From: JABFRZ01 sp036376275
Lineage (GTDB): Bacteria > Planctomycetota > UBA1135 > GCA-002686595
DNA length: 26,426 nt
Direction: 5' to 3'
NCBI GenBank assembly: GCA_036376275.1
Contig: DASVAP010000069.1
Span: 1-26,426, forward strand
Shown here: piece by piece, positions 8,701 through 16,008 of the stretch
How the letters are laid out: each line of letters opens with the position of its first letter
Numbering within the stretch: the first letter of the stretch is position 1
The notes under the pieces: model-generated
The model's input: only the letters and a program-made list of their open reading frames with translations
Told to the model about the DNA's origin: nothing
Databases searched by the model: none
Translations under genes and position numbers: made by a program

Positions 8701-11700
8701 CTCTCGTGCGTGACGCGATGGAGCCCGTCGTAGGTGTACTCGGTGAGCATCCCCCGCTGGTCCCGCACGGTCTTGACGGAACCGTCGTGGTCGTGCGTGT
8801 ACTGGGTGACGAAGACCTGCGGCTCGATGCTCCCGGTCGTCACGGTGGCGGGGAACTTCTGGTAGACGGTGTCGTAGAACGTCGTCGTGACGGCACCCGC
8901 CGGTGAGGTCTGCGAGACGAGATTGCCGCCGAAGCCGTAGGAGAAGATCTCGTCCAGGAACACGCCGTTGTCGTCGAGCCACTCCTTGCGACGCCACAGG
9001 TTCCCGGTCCCCGGGTAGTACTCGAAGCGGATGTCGCGCTGGATGAGGAGTCCGTCCGCGGACATCCGGATCCGCTCGACCTTGTCGAGGATGGAGTCGT
9101 TGTCCTGGATCGCGGCGTAGTCGTACTCGGCGATCGTCGTGTCCGTACCGATGTCGTCGAGCGCATGCGTCTCGGGGTCGAAGTCTGCCACCTCCCCGAG
9201 ATCGATCTCGCGCTGCAGCAGGCCGCGCTGCAGATCGAACTCGTAGCGCTTGCCCCGGCTGCGAGGAACGACCGTGGCGGAGCTCTCGTAGTCCGTGGTG
9301 ACGACCTGCTCGACGACGGGGAAGGTCCAGAGCGGCTGTCCCAGGGCCTCCGGCTGCAGGACGCCTACCTTGTTCAGGGTCTCGGTGAACTTCCCGAACG
9401 GCCCAAGGATCTCGGTGCGGTACGGGAGGCCAGCCTTGGCCTTGGACGTGTCTTCCCACTCTCCGTTCTCGGCATCGTCGCGGCCGCCGCCCTGGTGGAA
9501 GTAGGTGATCTTCTTCTCTCCGAACAGGCCTTCCTCGATCACGCGCCAGAAGCCGCGGAACTCACGGCTGCTCGTGTCGTAGAAGCCGCCCGCGTAGGAG
9601 TACGTCGTCGAGCTGGAGGCCAGCGGGTCCATCTCGTCGATCTCGGACACCGTGCGAACGGTCTGCACCGGGAACGGGAGCAGGCCCACGTTGTCCTGGA
9701 AGCGTTCCAGCTCCGTGGTCCAGGGCTCCTGGTGGTTGTCCACGGTCCCGGAGGGGGCGTATCCGACCTCGATGCGCCCGCCGGTGCCGTTGTGGACCAC
9801 GTTCAGGAGGTCAGGAACGGGGCCCTGGCTCAGCGCGACGACCAGGGTGCCGAACACGTCGTTGTTGCCGTTGCTGTCGTCCAGGACCGCATTGCGCATG
9901 ACGCGATCGACCAGCCCGTCTCCGTTCATGTCCTCGAGGTCGACGACCACGTCGTGGTTCGCGTCCGTGCTGCTCGGGCTGGACCACTTCAGGTCGCCGG
10001 GGTTCCCCTGGCACTGCAAGGGTCCGAAGTCCTGCGCCGGCTGGGGGCCATTGCCATTGTTGAACTGGACAGAGAACCAGGCGAATGGGGAGGCGAACCT
10101 CCGGACCAGTCGGTCCAGGAGGCCGTCGTTGTTCATGTCCACCATCGTGGCGAAGGTGAAGCTGGTCGGATTGTCGTCGCTGTTCTCGCGGCAGACCGGG
10201 CTGTTGGTGGTCGAGCCGGTGTTCCCCGGCCCGCTCTCGAGCGGCCCCCAATCCGACACCTCCAGGTCGTCGAAGCCCAGGCCGTTGTTGTACTGGATGC
10301 GGAAGCCTAGGGTCGGAGTCGACGGGCGCGTCATGACGCGGTCCGGCAGCCGGTCGCCGTTCATGTCGAACAGGCCCACGATCGTGTCGCCTCCGCTGAC
10401 GAAGAACGGATCCCTCCATCCGTCGTCTCCCTCCAGGCTCGCAAGGGTGTACTGGAGGTTCGGCCAGAGCTGCGGAGGGCCGAAGAGCGACCCGGAGACA
10501 CCCGTGCTGAACTGCACGTAGAAGGCTGCCCCGATGGCATCGGAGTAGACGCGGTCCGGGCGGAGATCGCCGTTCATGTCGATCAGCGTCGACTTCGTCT
10601 CTCCGGAGTGCGCTCCGATCGGGTTCACGTATTGCTCGTTGGTCTCGAGCCCGGGGGGAGTGGTGATCGGGTTGTGCGTCATCTGCTCGAAGCCCTGAAT
10701 GTCCGCGGCGAACTCGTTGCCGTCGAACAGGTTGGCGCGGAGCTTGGGCTGCCAGCTCGGTTGGTGGGCCTCGACCCGGTCCGGGAAACCGTTGCGGTCG
10801 AGGTCCATGAGCATCGACCGTACGGAACCTCCCGACAGGTCCGTGTAGGCGAGGCTCTCCCATCGCAGCTCGTTGGCCTGGTGGACGAAGGCCCTCGAAA
10901 ACGGCAGCGAGAAGGAGCCTAGGCCGGTGTTGTACTGGACGAGGTAGGCCGATCCTGCGCCCTCGCGTCGCTGGACGCGGTCGGTGAGGCCGTCGCCATT
11001 CATGTCCTCGAGCCCGACGTGGGTGTCCATCTGGTTGGGGTTGGCGCTGCCGCGGACCGAGGCCCAGCCCCTGTCGGCCACCTCGGGCAGCAGGCCGCCC
11101 CAGGTCTGCTCGGGGAGGAACAGGAGCTGTTGCTCGGTGTACTCGAACGTCGTCGCGGGATACGCCTCTCCAGTCGTGCCGACCTCCTGGACCGAGGACA
11201 GGCGCGCCCGGCCGCTGGTGGGGGAAGGGGCGTACTGGAGCTCGTACTTCCGCACGAGGACGTCGTCCTTCCCGCGAACAGTGAGGCTGGTGAGCAGCCG
11301 GGTGCACTGGACACGGAAGCCGGACTCGTAGGAGAGGATCAGGTCGGACCTGGGCTCCGTGCTGTACCCGAACTGCACCTTGCAGTTGTGGTTGAACGGA
11401 CCGCTCGCACCGTGCCCGCCATACAGGATCTGGTCCGGGAAGAGCTCTACCGAGTCCGGGAACGTGCGGTAGGTGTAGTCGATGCGGTTCTGGTTCGCGT
11501 CGATCGACGACTCGATGTACCAGCGGAACTTGTCCCGTCCCGCGACTCCGGGAGCGCCGCCGAAGAGGATGCTCCGCAGCGCCGCGAACTGACCGAGCGT
11601 GCTGACGGTCCCGTTGCGCTCGGTGATCTTCCAGTGGCCGGTGGGCAGGTACTCGAACTTCAGGAAGTCACGGTCCACCTCCGCGCGGTACACCCCGAAC

Positions 11701-12152
11701 GGCGGACTCGTGAGCGCGACCGGCACGAGCGCCGAGGACGAACCGCCGAAGCTGAAGATGAAGCCCTTCGAGTCGTCGTAGGCCTTGAGGGTCTGCGCCA
11801 GGTTCTTCCACTCGACCGGCACTCCCTCGCGGGTGTCGCGCTGGATCATCGGCTGGTCGAAGGCCCAGCCCACGCCGACGACGCCATTCGAGCGCGACGA
11901 GTCGTAGCTGAGGGACAGGGCAGGCGCCATGCCTTGCCGGGCGGGTGGAACCTCGATGGGGATCGAGTACACGAACCGGCCCGTGAAGAGGTCGGTCCCG
12001 AAGTTGACTCGGCGCGTGGTCTCGCCCGGGCTGCTCGTGGACGAGGTGTTGAAGAGTGCGTCCTGGGACCGCACCGGCACGACGAGCAGGGTCAAGAAGA
12101 GGCTGGTACGGGCTGCACGAATCAGTCTCGACGCGACGAAGGGCGCACTCAT
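5757..12152 (-). CDS. Exported SpvB/TcB/Rhs-repeat toxin-like protein with unassigned C-terminal tail
   Basis: This 2131-residue protein begins with a Sec signal (charged start, hydrophobic LFLTLLVVPV, cleavage near residue 29). Residues about 35-330 match the SpvB/TcaC N-terminal module. Six VCBS/FG-GAP-like 'D-x-N-x-D-x-x-x-D-R' repeats lie between about 380 and 745. A TcdB-middle-like region runs from about 770 to 1000. YD/Rhs repeats occupy about 1140-1710. The Rhs core closes with RFLEPDQVIG, NRYAYARNNP and ADPSG (to residue 1875). D1872 and D1879 are candidate self-cleavage aspartates by analogy with TcC. The 256-residue tail (1876-2131) starts with a hydrophobic, glycine-rich stretch including FWDGFKKGFVNGAIG, then a mostly helical-looking region I cannot assign to a toxin family. 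B- and C-subunit modules are thus fused in one chain; no TcA or immunity gene is recognisable nearby. Its tail may be an effector or a structural plug. Confidence 0.9.
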   Translation of the reverse strand: MSAPFVASRLIRAARTSLFLTLLVVPVRSQDALFNTSSTSSPGETTRRVNFGTDLFTGRFVYSIPIEVPPARQGMAPALSLSYDSSRSNGVVGVGWAFDQPMIQRDTREGVPVEWKNLAQTLKAYDDSKGFIFSFGGSSSALVPVALTSPPFGVYRAEVDRDFLKFEYLPTGHWKITERNGTVSTLGQFAALRSILFGGAPGVAGRDKFRWYIESSIDANQNRIDYTYRTFPDSVELFPDQILYGGHGASGPFNHNCKVQFGYSTEPRSDLILSYESGFRVQCTRLLTSLTVRGKDDVLVRKYELQYAPSPTSGRARLSSVQEVGTTGEAYPATTFEYTEQQLLFLPEQTWGGLLPEVADRGWASVRGSANPNQMDTHVGLEDMNGDGLTDRVQRREGAGSAYLVQYNTGLGSFSLPFSRAFVHQANELRWESLAYTDLSGGSVRSMLMDLDRNGFPDRVEAHQPSWQPKLRANLFDGNEFAADIQGFEQMTHNPITTPPGLETNEQYVNPIGAHSGETKSTLIDMNGDLRPDRVYSDAIGAAFYVQFSTGVSGSLFGPPQLWPNLQYTLASLEGDDGWRDPFFVSGGDTIVGLFDMNGDRLPDRVMTRPSTPTLGFRIQYNNGLGFDDLEVSDWGPLESGPGNTGSTTNSPVCRENSDDNPTSFTFATMVDMNNDGLLDRLVRRFASPFAWFSVQFNNGNGPQPAQDFGPLQCQGNPGDLKWSSPSSTDANHDVVVDLEDMNGDGLVDRVMRNAVLDDSNGNNDVFGTLVVALSQGPVPDLLNVVHNGTGGRIEVGYAPSGTVDNHQEPWTTELERFQDNVGLLPFPVQTVRTVSEIDEMDPLASSSTTYSYAGGFYDTSSREFRGFWRVIEEGLFGEKKITYFHQGGGRDDAENGEWEDTSKAKAGLPYRTEILGPFGKFTETLNKVGVLQPEALGQPLWTFPVVEQVVTTDYESSATVVPRSRGKRYEFDLQRGLLQREIDLGEVADFDPETHALDDIGTDTTIAEYDYAAIQDNDSILDKVERIRMSADGLLIQRDIRFEYYPGTGNLWRRKEWLDDNGVFLDEIFSYGFGGNLVSQTSPAGAVTTTFYDTVYQKFPATVTTGSIEPQVFVTQYTHDHDGSVKTVRDQRGMLTEYTYDGLHRVTHERCSVTPGGPATLLKHRYEYHLDGVDPQESSNFVLHEAIDGIDSAQGHQTFTYADGFGRTVQVREESERTVSSQVQFRVTDTFYDRKGNVAFRTLPYFSSGGEFSLRRDSSAAQGIVTEYDARSRPTISYSSLGGDGTNSPSGLETRSYGDGTDPWTTVVVDAEGKIKKARRDALGRLTEVVEVLSGADKITDYDYDNLGNLLSTTDSESHTTTYDYNSLGQRTSMVDPNLGSWSYTFDDFGRAETQTDAKNNVTTNQYDLFGRVRQVDILNGVTGASSSIVYTYDQSGDGAHAVYKGQLYRVDDPEGSTRFSYDHRDRLLKKTRYLAFNGQTYATQYLYNDADRLIRLTYPQGYGGISYAYDTTGHTVSASAWHNTTQPVTFYQAGLFNERGQLESAIFGNQVSTTYSYYERTSRLMRVVTGGVQDLSYTYDRVGNVRSIADLLHDPGESGSLGDIQYDDLHRMKQYTRGGQKNVTYSPAGNILTNDEYGVQYEYLGPRPQAVTRISAYGGSPAYLYTYDANGNMRIRSHKGQTLTHDALNRLTTIAAASYTITYRYAYDGSRLARQSGSSTTIWIEDGFEVRDGQVYGHVFVDGRRVCTFTPYQHLFSNGTLAGEFTYLHPDRMGNTNVATDKNGAVVSHFEYNPFGNSYFASDSTSSGSAYRFSDQHYDADADLYFFGARYYDATIGRFLEPDQVIGNLGDPQALNRYAYARNNPLRYADPSGNAFDFGALFWTALVYGLLEGGSAALQGEDFWDGFKKGFVNGAIGATVSQFADSSWLKVIDNTAQVLDAIPGTDITEGWAGKVHGWVEFTRVDHNPNFTKFVKEVGRNAGEFADSLILNGARHLTEAAAIEVLRLNSAGADFSDLVRSAIRDSASGAYRDGLKAFIPTLNDKDYQNGKVDAVTLRSLGQQAAKDLGDPARDYLDAHIGAYLYNGSLAPPYWRDGASRRSWLDAVFVGPKPRHALSGEIGSRVAPRRP

Positions 12153-12231
12153 GTCGGTGGATCTCGATCAGGGGGCTCTGGGGTGCCGGAGCCCGAGGGG
12201 ACGACGGAGTTCGTGATAGGGGTGAGGCCTC

Positions 12232-12584
12232 TCAGTCACGCCAGGGTTGTGCGTTTCGTGCCTTTTTTTCGTCGGGCTTGGCGCGCTCGAGCACGTGCAG
12301 GAGCTCGGGGGTCCCTGTTCCGATGTTCCGCAATGGACCACCCGTGCCGGGGCCACTCCTCCCGGTGTCCGTCGTCGAGTCCGGGGCTGCAGGGACCACT
12401 GCCACCAGGCGGCGGACCACTGGGCATGGCCCTGGCCGAACGGGCTGGACTGGGGGGCGTAGATCCCCAGGTTGGGGGCGGTCGAGGCCTGGGCGGCGAT
12501 CCGGCTTCCCAGGGCGCCGCACAGGGTCAGGGCCAGGGCAACGCGGAGGCCGATGCGGTTCCGGAAGGCCCCTCCACCCGGCAC
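12232..12584 (-). pseudogene. Broken gene for a small secreted WWQW-motif protein
   Basis: From a GTG at 12584 the frame encodes a signal peptide (GLRVALALTLCGALGSRIAA) and then NLGIYAPQSSPFGQGHAQW followed by SAAWWQW. This resembles a family of secreted hypothetical proteins of about 200 residues with a conserved WS-x-x-WWQW segment. After codon about 63 (near 12395) codon choice in this frame collapses, with runs such as CGA CGA CGG ACA. A different frame then becomes coding-like and ends TPELLHVLERAKPDEKKARN, stopping at 12232. A run of seven A/T bases at 12262-12268 lies in that part. The gene appears frameshifted and internally shortened. The rest of the Rhs upstream spacer (12153-12231) shows nothing clear. 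Confidence 0.5.
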
Positions 12585-12689
12585 GCCGCTCCGACCGCGG
12601 CGACGCCACGGCCCCCATCGCCCCGACTTCGTCTGCGCCTCCTACTCCGACACTCGTCGTTCTCGTCGATGCGATCGCCCGTGCCGATC

Positions 12690-12767
12690 GGTCACGAGGG
12701 CGTCCTCCAGCACTGAGTAGTCCGGGCCGCTCCAGCGCACGGCGTGCAGTCCGAAGTCGACCACGCA
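12690..12767 (-). pseudogene. Short coding-like relic between two genes
   Basis: The minus strand reads CVVDFGLHAVRWSGPDYSVL followed by EDALVT, with almost every third position G or C, then loses coding character and hits a stop. It has no start codon in context and no family I recognise. It may belong to the same decayed locus as the WWQW fragment just downstream. The remainder of 12585-12816 shows nothing. Confidence 0.25.
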
Positions 12768-12816
12768 CTGTGCTGCAGCCCGAGGAGGCCACGGCAGCCC
12801 AGCCGACGGGGCGCCG

Positions 12817-14454
12817 CTACGGCTTCTTCCGCAGCCGCAGCAGGAGCTCGTTCGTCCCCGGACCCACCTCGACGACGCGCGCGCAGGGCTCGTAGAGCTC
12901 GGGCGTCGTGAAGATCAGGAGCGGGCCCTGCGGCACCCAGAATTCCAGGCTCGCGGCGTTGCTTCCCGCGTTCGAGGCTCTGCCCCACACCGTGAAGGCT
13001 CGTGGAGTGAGCGCAGCCCAGGAGACCTTCTCGCTCGCAACCTCGGTCCCGGTCTGCTCGTCCAGGCAGCGCAGCGAGACGCGACACGGGGGCGGCACTT
13101 CGATGCGCGCGTCCCGTGTACCGCTCGGGCCGCTCTCGAGCTCGGTGGCGAAGTGGGGCACGAGCACGATGCGGTAGCGCGCGGGCTGCGCGGCGGGAAC
13201 GCTCCAGCGGAAGCGGCGCGGTGCGCCGGCTTCGAGGGTCATCTCGGTGCTGCGGATCTCGAAGCTGCCCCGGGTGAGGCTGCCGGTCTCGAACCGGCCT
13301 TGCAGCAGGAACTCGAGCATGAAGGCGTCCGTGCCGTACTCCTCGGGCAGGATCAGGACGCCCTCGAACGGGACCAGAGGTGCGGCCTGGGGTGCCACCT
13401 CGAGCACGGCCTGGACGCGCTCGCCCGCGCGCACCTCGACCTCCAGCGTGCCGGCGAGCAGCCCGTAGCTGCGCGCCTCGGCCGTGTAGCGCCCCGCGCG
13501 CAGGTCCTCGAGCCGGAACGTCCGGGTCTTGTCGCGCTGCAGGACGAGCACCTCCGCGCGCGGCGGCTCGGCCGCGAGCAGGAGGATCTCGAGCGCGGTG
13601 AGCTGGGGCTCGCCCACCACGGCGAGCTCGAGGGCTCCGGCGGGATCGAGCGTGAGGGTCGGCACCTCTGCCAGGCCCGGATCGAGCTCGATCCGGCCCC
13701 AGGCGTAGCCCGGGCTGCGCGCGAAGACGACGCGCTCGTCGCCGAGGCTCGCGCTCGCGCCGGCCTCGAGCGCGACCGGCGACGGCCCCGCGGCGCGCCC
13801 CTGCGCGTCCGGGCCCGGGTGCTGGCCGTCGAGCGGCGAGCCGCGCTGCGCCGTGGGGAGCTCGTACAGGAACACCTCCTCGAGCTCGCGCCCCGTGTCG
13901 CGCGCGCGCACGTGCAGCCGCGGCGCCGCGGGCCAGTGCATGCGCAGATCGACCCGGCCATCGGACGGCAGCGCGAGCTCCGCCGCCTGGCCGGGCGCCG
14001 GCGTGGCGATGCGCTCGCCGAGGACGGAGGCGCGGAGGACCACGGATGCGCGCCGTCCCCCGGCGTGGGACGGAGCGAGCGGCAGGCTCCAGCGTCCGTC
14101 CCGGACCTCGATCTCGTGGCGCGTGCGCGCGCCCGCGAGGCCGAGCTGGAGCGCGAGGAATCCGTCCTCGCCCGCGTGCTGGACGCCCTGCTCGTCGAGG
14201 ACGACGACCGTGCCGGTGAGCACGCTCGGCGCGGCGGGCTGCGCAAGCTCCTCCGGCGGCTCCACGGGCTCGCGCCTGGGCGCGAGCCCAGGGGCCCGCC
14301 GATCCGGAGCCTCCGCGGCGCGCTCGGCATCCTCCGCGACGGCCGCAGGTGCTTCCGCGCTCGGCGCCGACAGCCGATTCCGGTACTCACGGAACAGCAC
14401 GACGCCGGCGCACCCGAGGAGCACGGAGAGCACGAAGGCGAGCAGGTTGCGCAT
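12817..14454 (-). CDS. Membrane-anchored protein with carboxypeptidase-regulatory-like segments
   Basis: The ATG at 14454 is chosen because it begins directly with a membrane helix (MRNLLAFVLSVLLGCAGVVLF), giving 545 residues; the frame runs further upstream but looks non-coding there. An Ala/Pro/Glu-rich linker (about 30-75) follows. Then come several beta-rich stretches, with patterns such as LTGTVVVLDEQG and FRLEDLRAGRYTAEARSYG that are typical of carboxypeptidase-regulatory or SdrD-like sandwiches. The protein ends LLLRLRKKP. It is probably tethered to the inner membrane with the bulk outside. The style is strikingly like the extracytoplasmic part of the sigma-factor fusion at 23988, but no sigma domain is encoded here. 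I do not recognise a specific family. A possible 44-codon frame ends 14 bases upstream. Confidence 0.75.
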   Translation of the reverse strand: MRNLLAFVLSVLLGCAGVVLFREYRNRLSAPSAEAPAAVAEDAERAAEAPDRRAPGLAPRREPVEPPEELAQPAAPSVLTGTVVVLDEQGVQHAGEDGFLALQLGLAGARTRHEIEVRDGRWSLPLAPSHAGGRRASVVLRASVLGERIATPAPGQAAELALPSDGRVDLRMHWPAAPRLHVRARDTGRELEEVFLYELPTAQRGSPLDGQHPGPDAQGRAAGPSPVALEAGASASLGDERVVFARSPGYAWGRIELDPGLAEVPTLTLDPAGALELAVVGEPQLTALEILLLAAEPPRAEVLVLQRDKTRTFRLEDLRAGRYTAEARSYGLLAGTLEVEVRAGERVQAVLEVAPQAAPLVPFEGVLILPEEYGTDAFMLEFLLQGRFETGSLTRGSFEIRSTEMTLEAGAPRRFRWSVPAAQPARYRIVLVPHFATELESGPSGTRDARIEVPPPCRVSLRCLDEQTGTEVASEKVSWAALTPRAFTVWGRASNAGSNAASLEFWVPQGPLLIFTTPELYEPCARVVEVGPGTNELLLRLRKKP

Positions 14455-14468
14455 GTCGCTGGCTGACT

Positions 14469-14603
14469 CTACTTCGCGGCGGGGGCCAGCCCCGCCACGA
14501 TTCCGTCGAGCGCCTCGTCGCGGGTGAGCTTGCCCTCCAGGAAGCGCTCCGCTGTGCTCCTCGCGCCGCTGTCGTGCCCGTCCATGCCGGGGGCGAGGCT
14601 CAT
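14469..14603 (-). CDS. Possible 44-residue ORF just upstream of the membrane-anchored protein
   Basis: From the ATG at 14603 this frame reads MSLAPGMDGHDSGARSTAER and ends FLEGKLTRDEALDGIVAGL plus five residues at a TAG. Codon choice is coding-like in its second half. It ends 14 bases before the ATG at 14454, so it could be co-transcribed or could be the C-terminal remnant of a lost gene. It is too short to assign. Confidence 0.3.
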   Translation of the reverse strand: MSLAPGMDGHDSGARSTAERFLEGKLTRDEALDGIVAGLAPAAK

Positions 14604-14723
14604 GCGGTGCGGGATGCAACGCAGTGCCGTCCCGAGACTCCGCACCCCGCTCGCCCGTCCCCTCGTCTCGGCCGCGCGGATCCCCGCGCGGGATGGACTG
14701 GCGCCGAGCTGCGTCCCCACGGC

Positions 14724-14729
14724 TACACT
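14724..14729 (+). promoter_or_regulatory. Putative -10 box of DUF1428 copy A
   Basis: TACACT lies 56 bases before the ATG, inside a leader (14720-14785) that is shared almost base for base with copy B. Conservation of this leader in both copies is the reason to suspect a promoter. No convincing -35 hexamer is visible. Confidence 0.35.
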
Positions 14730-14785
14730 GCCGGCGCGCGCGGTCCAGCCGCCGCAGGACCTCTCAACTCACGGTATTCCCAGCC

Positions 14786-15142
14786 ATGACCTACGTCGAC
14801 GGATTCGTGATCCCTTCACCCAAGACCAAGACCGCCGCCTACAAGAAGATGGCGACCTGGGGCAAGAAGCTCTGGATGAAGCACGGCGCCCTGCAATACT
14901 TCGAGTGCGTGGCCGACGACCTGAAGGCCATGCCGGGCTGCGGCGACTTCCAGAAGCTCGTGAAGCTCAAGCCGGGCGAGACCTTGTGGTACTCGTTCAT
15001 CATCTACAGGAACAAGGCGCACCGAGACGCCGTGAACAAGAAGGTCATGGCGGAGATGCAGCACCACAAGACGCCCAAGGTCATGCCCTTCGACCTGAAG
15101 CGCATGGCGCACGGCGGCTTCAAGACCGTCGTGCAAGGCTGA
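14786..15142 (+). CDS. DUF1428 (YbaA-like) protein, copy A
   Basis: This 118-residue protein has the DUF1428 hallmarks: the N-terminal MTYVDGFVIP strand, the central GALQYFECVADD segment, LWYSFIIYRNKAHRDAVNKK and the C-terminal VMPFD-x-KRM-x-HGGF motif. It is the same length as E. coli YbaA (about 117 residues). The family adopts a small dimeric ferredoxin-like alpha/beta fold of unknown function; it is soluble and cytoplasmic. Copy B at 18222 differs at 9 of 118 positions by eye, four of them in one run (HHKT versus GKEM near residue 93). The frame is intact, so this copy is probably functional even though the rest of its duplicated block has decayed. Confidence 0.93.
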   Translation: MTYVDGFVIPSPKTKTAAYKKMATWGKKLWMKHGALQYFECVADDLKAMPGCGDFQKLVKLKPGETLWYSFIIYRNKAHRDAVNKKVMAEMQHHKTPKVMPFDLKRMAHGGFKTVVQG

Positions 15143-15204
15143 CGGCGGGCGATTCACAGCGCCGACGTGCGCGTGGGGCTGCGGCCCGTGCCCGCACGCG
15201 GGCC

Positions 15205-15470
15205 GGCGCTGGCGGCGCACCTGCGCGAGACGCACGGCCCAGAGGACGCGCTGCTCGAGCGCCGAGCGCCTGGCAACGATGCCCCTGGCCTCGTTGCCGG
15301 ACGCCGAGGATCGTCCTGACGCGTGATCCTCGCGCGCCCTCCTGGTTCTGGCCCAGGCTCTGAGCTGAGGCGGACGCCGCGCGCGCCCTACCGGGCCTCG
15401 CCGCTTGAACTCGAAGCTCTGCGCGCGCCCCCCCGCCAGATCGCTGATCGTCGCGCGCCGCCCGGCCTGG
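15205..15470. pseudogene. Collapsed copy of the araC and DUF6265 3' ends
   Basis: Bases 15219-15470 align with 21030-21272. The plus strand keeps the last araC codons (LRETHG-x-x-DA-x-LER), with the TGA stop changed to CGA. The inter-gene hairpin follows, and then on the minus strand the last codons of the DUF6265 gene. In 15219-15304 I count about seven mismatches. The sulfatase and nearly all of araC are missing, so about 2.4 kb has been deleted relative to the intact block. Nothing here can encode a working protein. Confidence 0.85.
15272..15298. terminator. Decayed copy of the araC/DUF6265 hairpin
   Basis: GGCAACGA (15272-15279) and TCGTTGCC (15291-15298) still form an 8-base stem. The corresponding intact hairpin at 21083 has 12 perfect pairs plus a 7-pair outer stem. 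Three of the outer pairs are broken here, which fits loss of selection in this copy. Confidence 0.5.
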
Positions 15471-15474
15471 AGCG

Positions 15475-15876
15475 ATGGGCGAGCTCGCTCTGCGGAGCGT
15501 CCCGTTCGACGGCTCGTCGCCCCCGGCCACGCTTCACGCTCCGTTCGCGGCCGGCCGCACGGTGGCCGCCTTCGAGATCAGCCCCGATGGACAGTTCGTC
15601 GTCCATCGCGCCGACGCGGAGCTCGACAACGTGTGCAAGCTCTTCCGCGCGCCCATCGACGGCAGGGCGCCGCCGGTGCGCCTGCACCCGCCGCTCGTCG
15701 CGGGGCGCAACGTGACCTCGTTCGCGATCGCGCCGGAGTCGGCACGACGGCGCGCTGCCGGCGGGGGCCGACGTCGAGCCCGACTTCGCGCCGCTCCCGC
15801 TCGGGCGCGTCCTCTACCGCGCCGACCAGGAGACGAACGACGTGCTCGAGCTCTTCGTCTCGCTCACCAGAGCCGG
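15475..15876 (+). pseudogene. Frameshifted fragment of a TolB/WD40-like repeat protein
   Basis: From 15475 the frame reads LALRSVPFDGSSPPATLHAP, FAAGRTVAAFEISPDGQFVV, HRADAELDNVCKLFRAPIDG and a second unit ending VAGRNVTSFAIAPES. After about 15740 the coding frame shifts, giving ALPAGADVEPDFAPLPLGRV and LYRADQETNDVLELF. These are the repeat units of periplasmic TolB/WD40-like propellers of the 'L-x-S-x-P-x-DGS...SPDG..V-x-Y-x-AD' type. There is neither a signal peptide nor a complete C-terminus, so this is an internal scrap, joined directly to the collapsed duplication at 15470. The following 15877-16008 shows no gene. Confidence 0.7.
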
Positions 15877-16008
15877 CATCCTCGCCTTCGCTTTCGCCAA
15901 CCTGCTGCACACGAGCCTCGTCTGGCGGCGCTGGCTCTGCATGGCGAAGCGCGCCTCCGCGAGGCTGACCCGCGCCGGCGGCGGGGTGCGCGCAGAGAGG
16001 CGCATGCT

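Larger units (their letters stand above)
14720..15142 (+). repeat. Segmental duplication, copy A, left part
   Basis: This stretch aligns with 18157-18578: the leader from 'cggctacactgccggcgcg', then the whole DUF1428 gene. Similarity continues a further 60 bases or so after the stop, fading near 15204, where copy A jumps to sequence matching the far end of copy B. Confidence 0.9.

Noticed and set aside
13153..14466. Long plus-strand open frame opposite the membrane-anchored protein
   Set aside because: Antisense shadow; the minus-strand frame has a proper membrane helix start and coding-like codons.
15814..16005. Small minus-strand frame after the dehydrogenase
   Set aside because: Poor codon choice, no ribosome site, and it overlaps the TolB-like relic.
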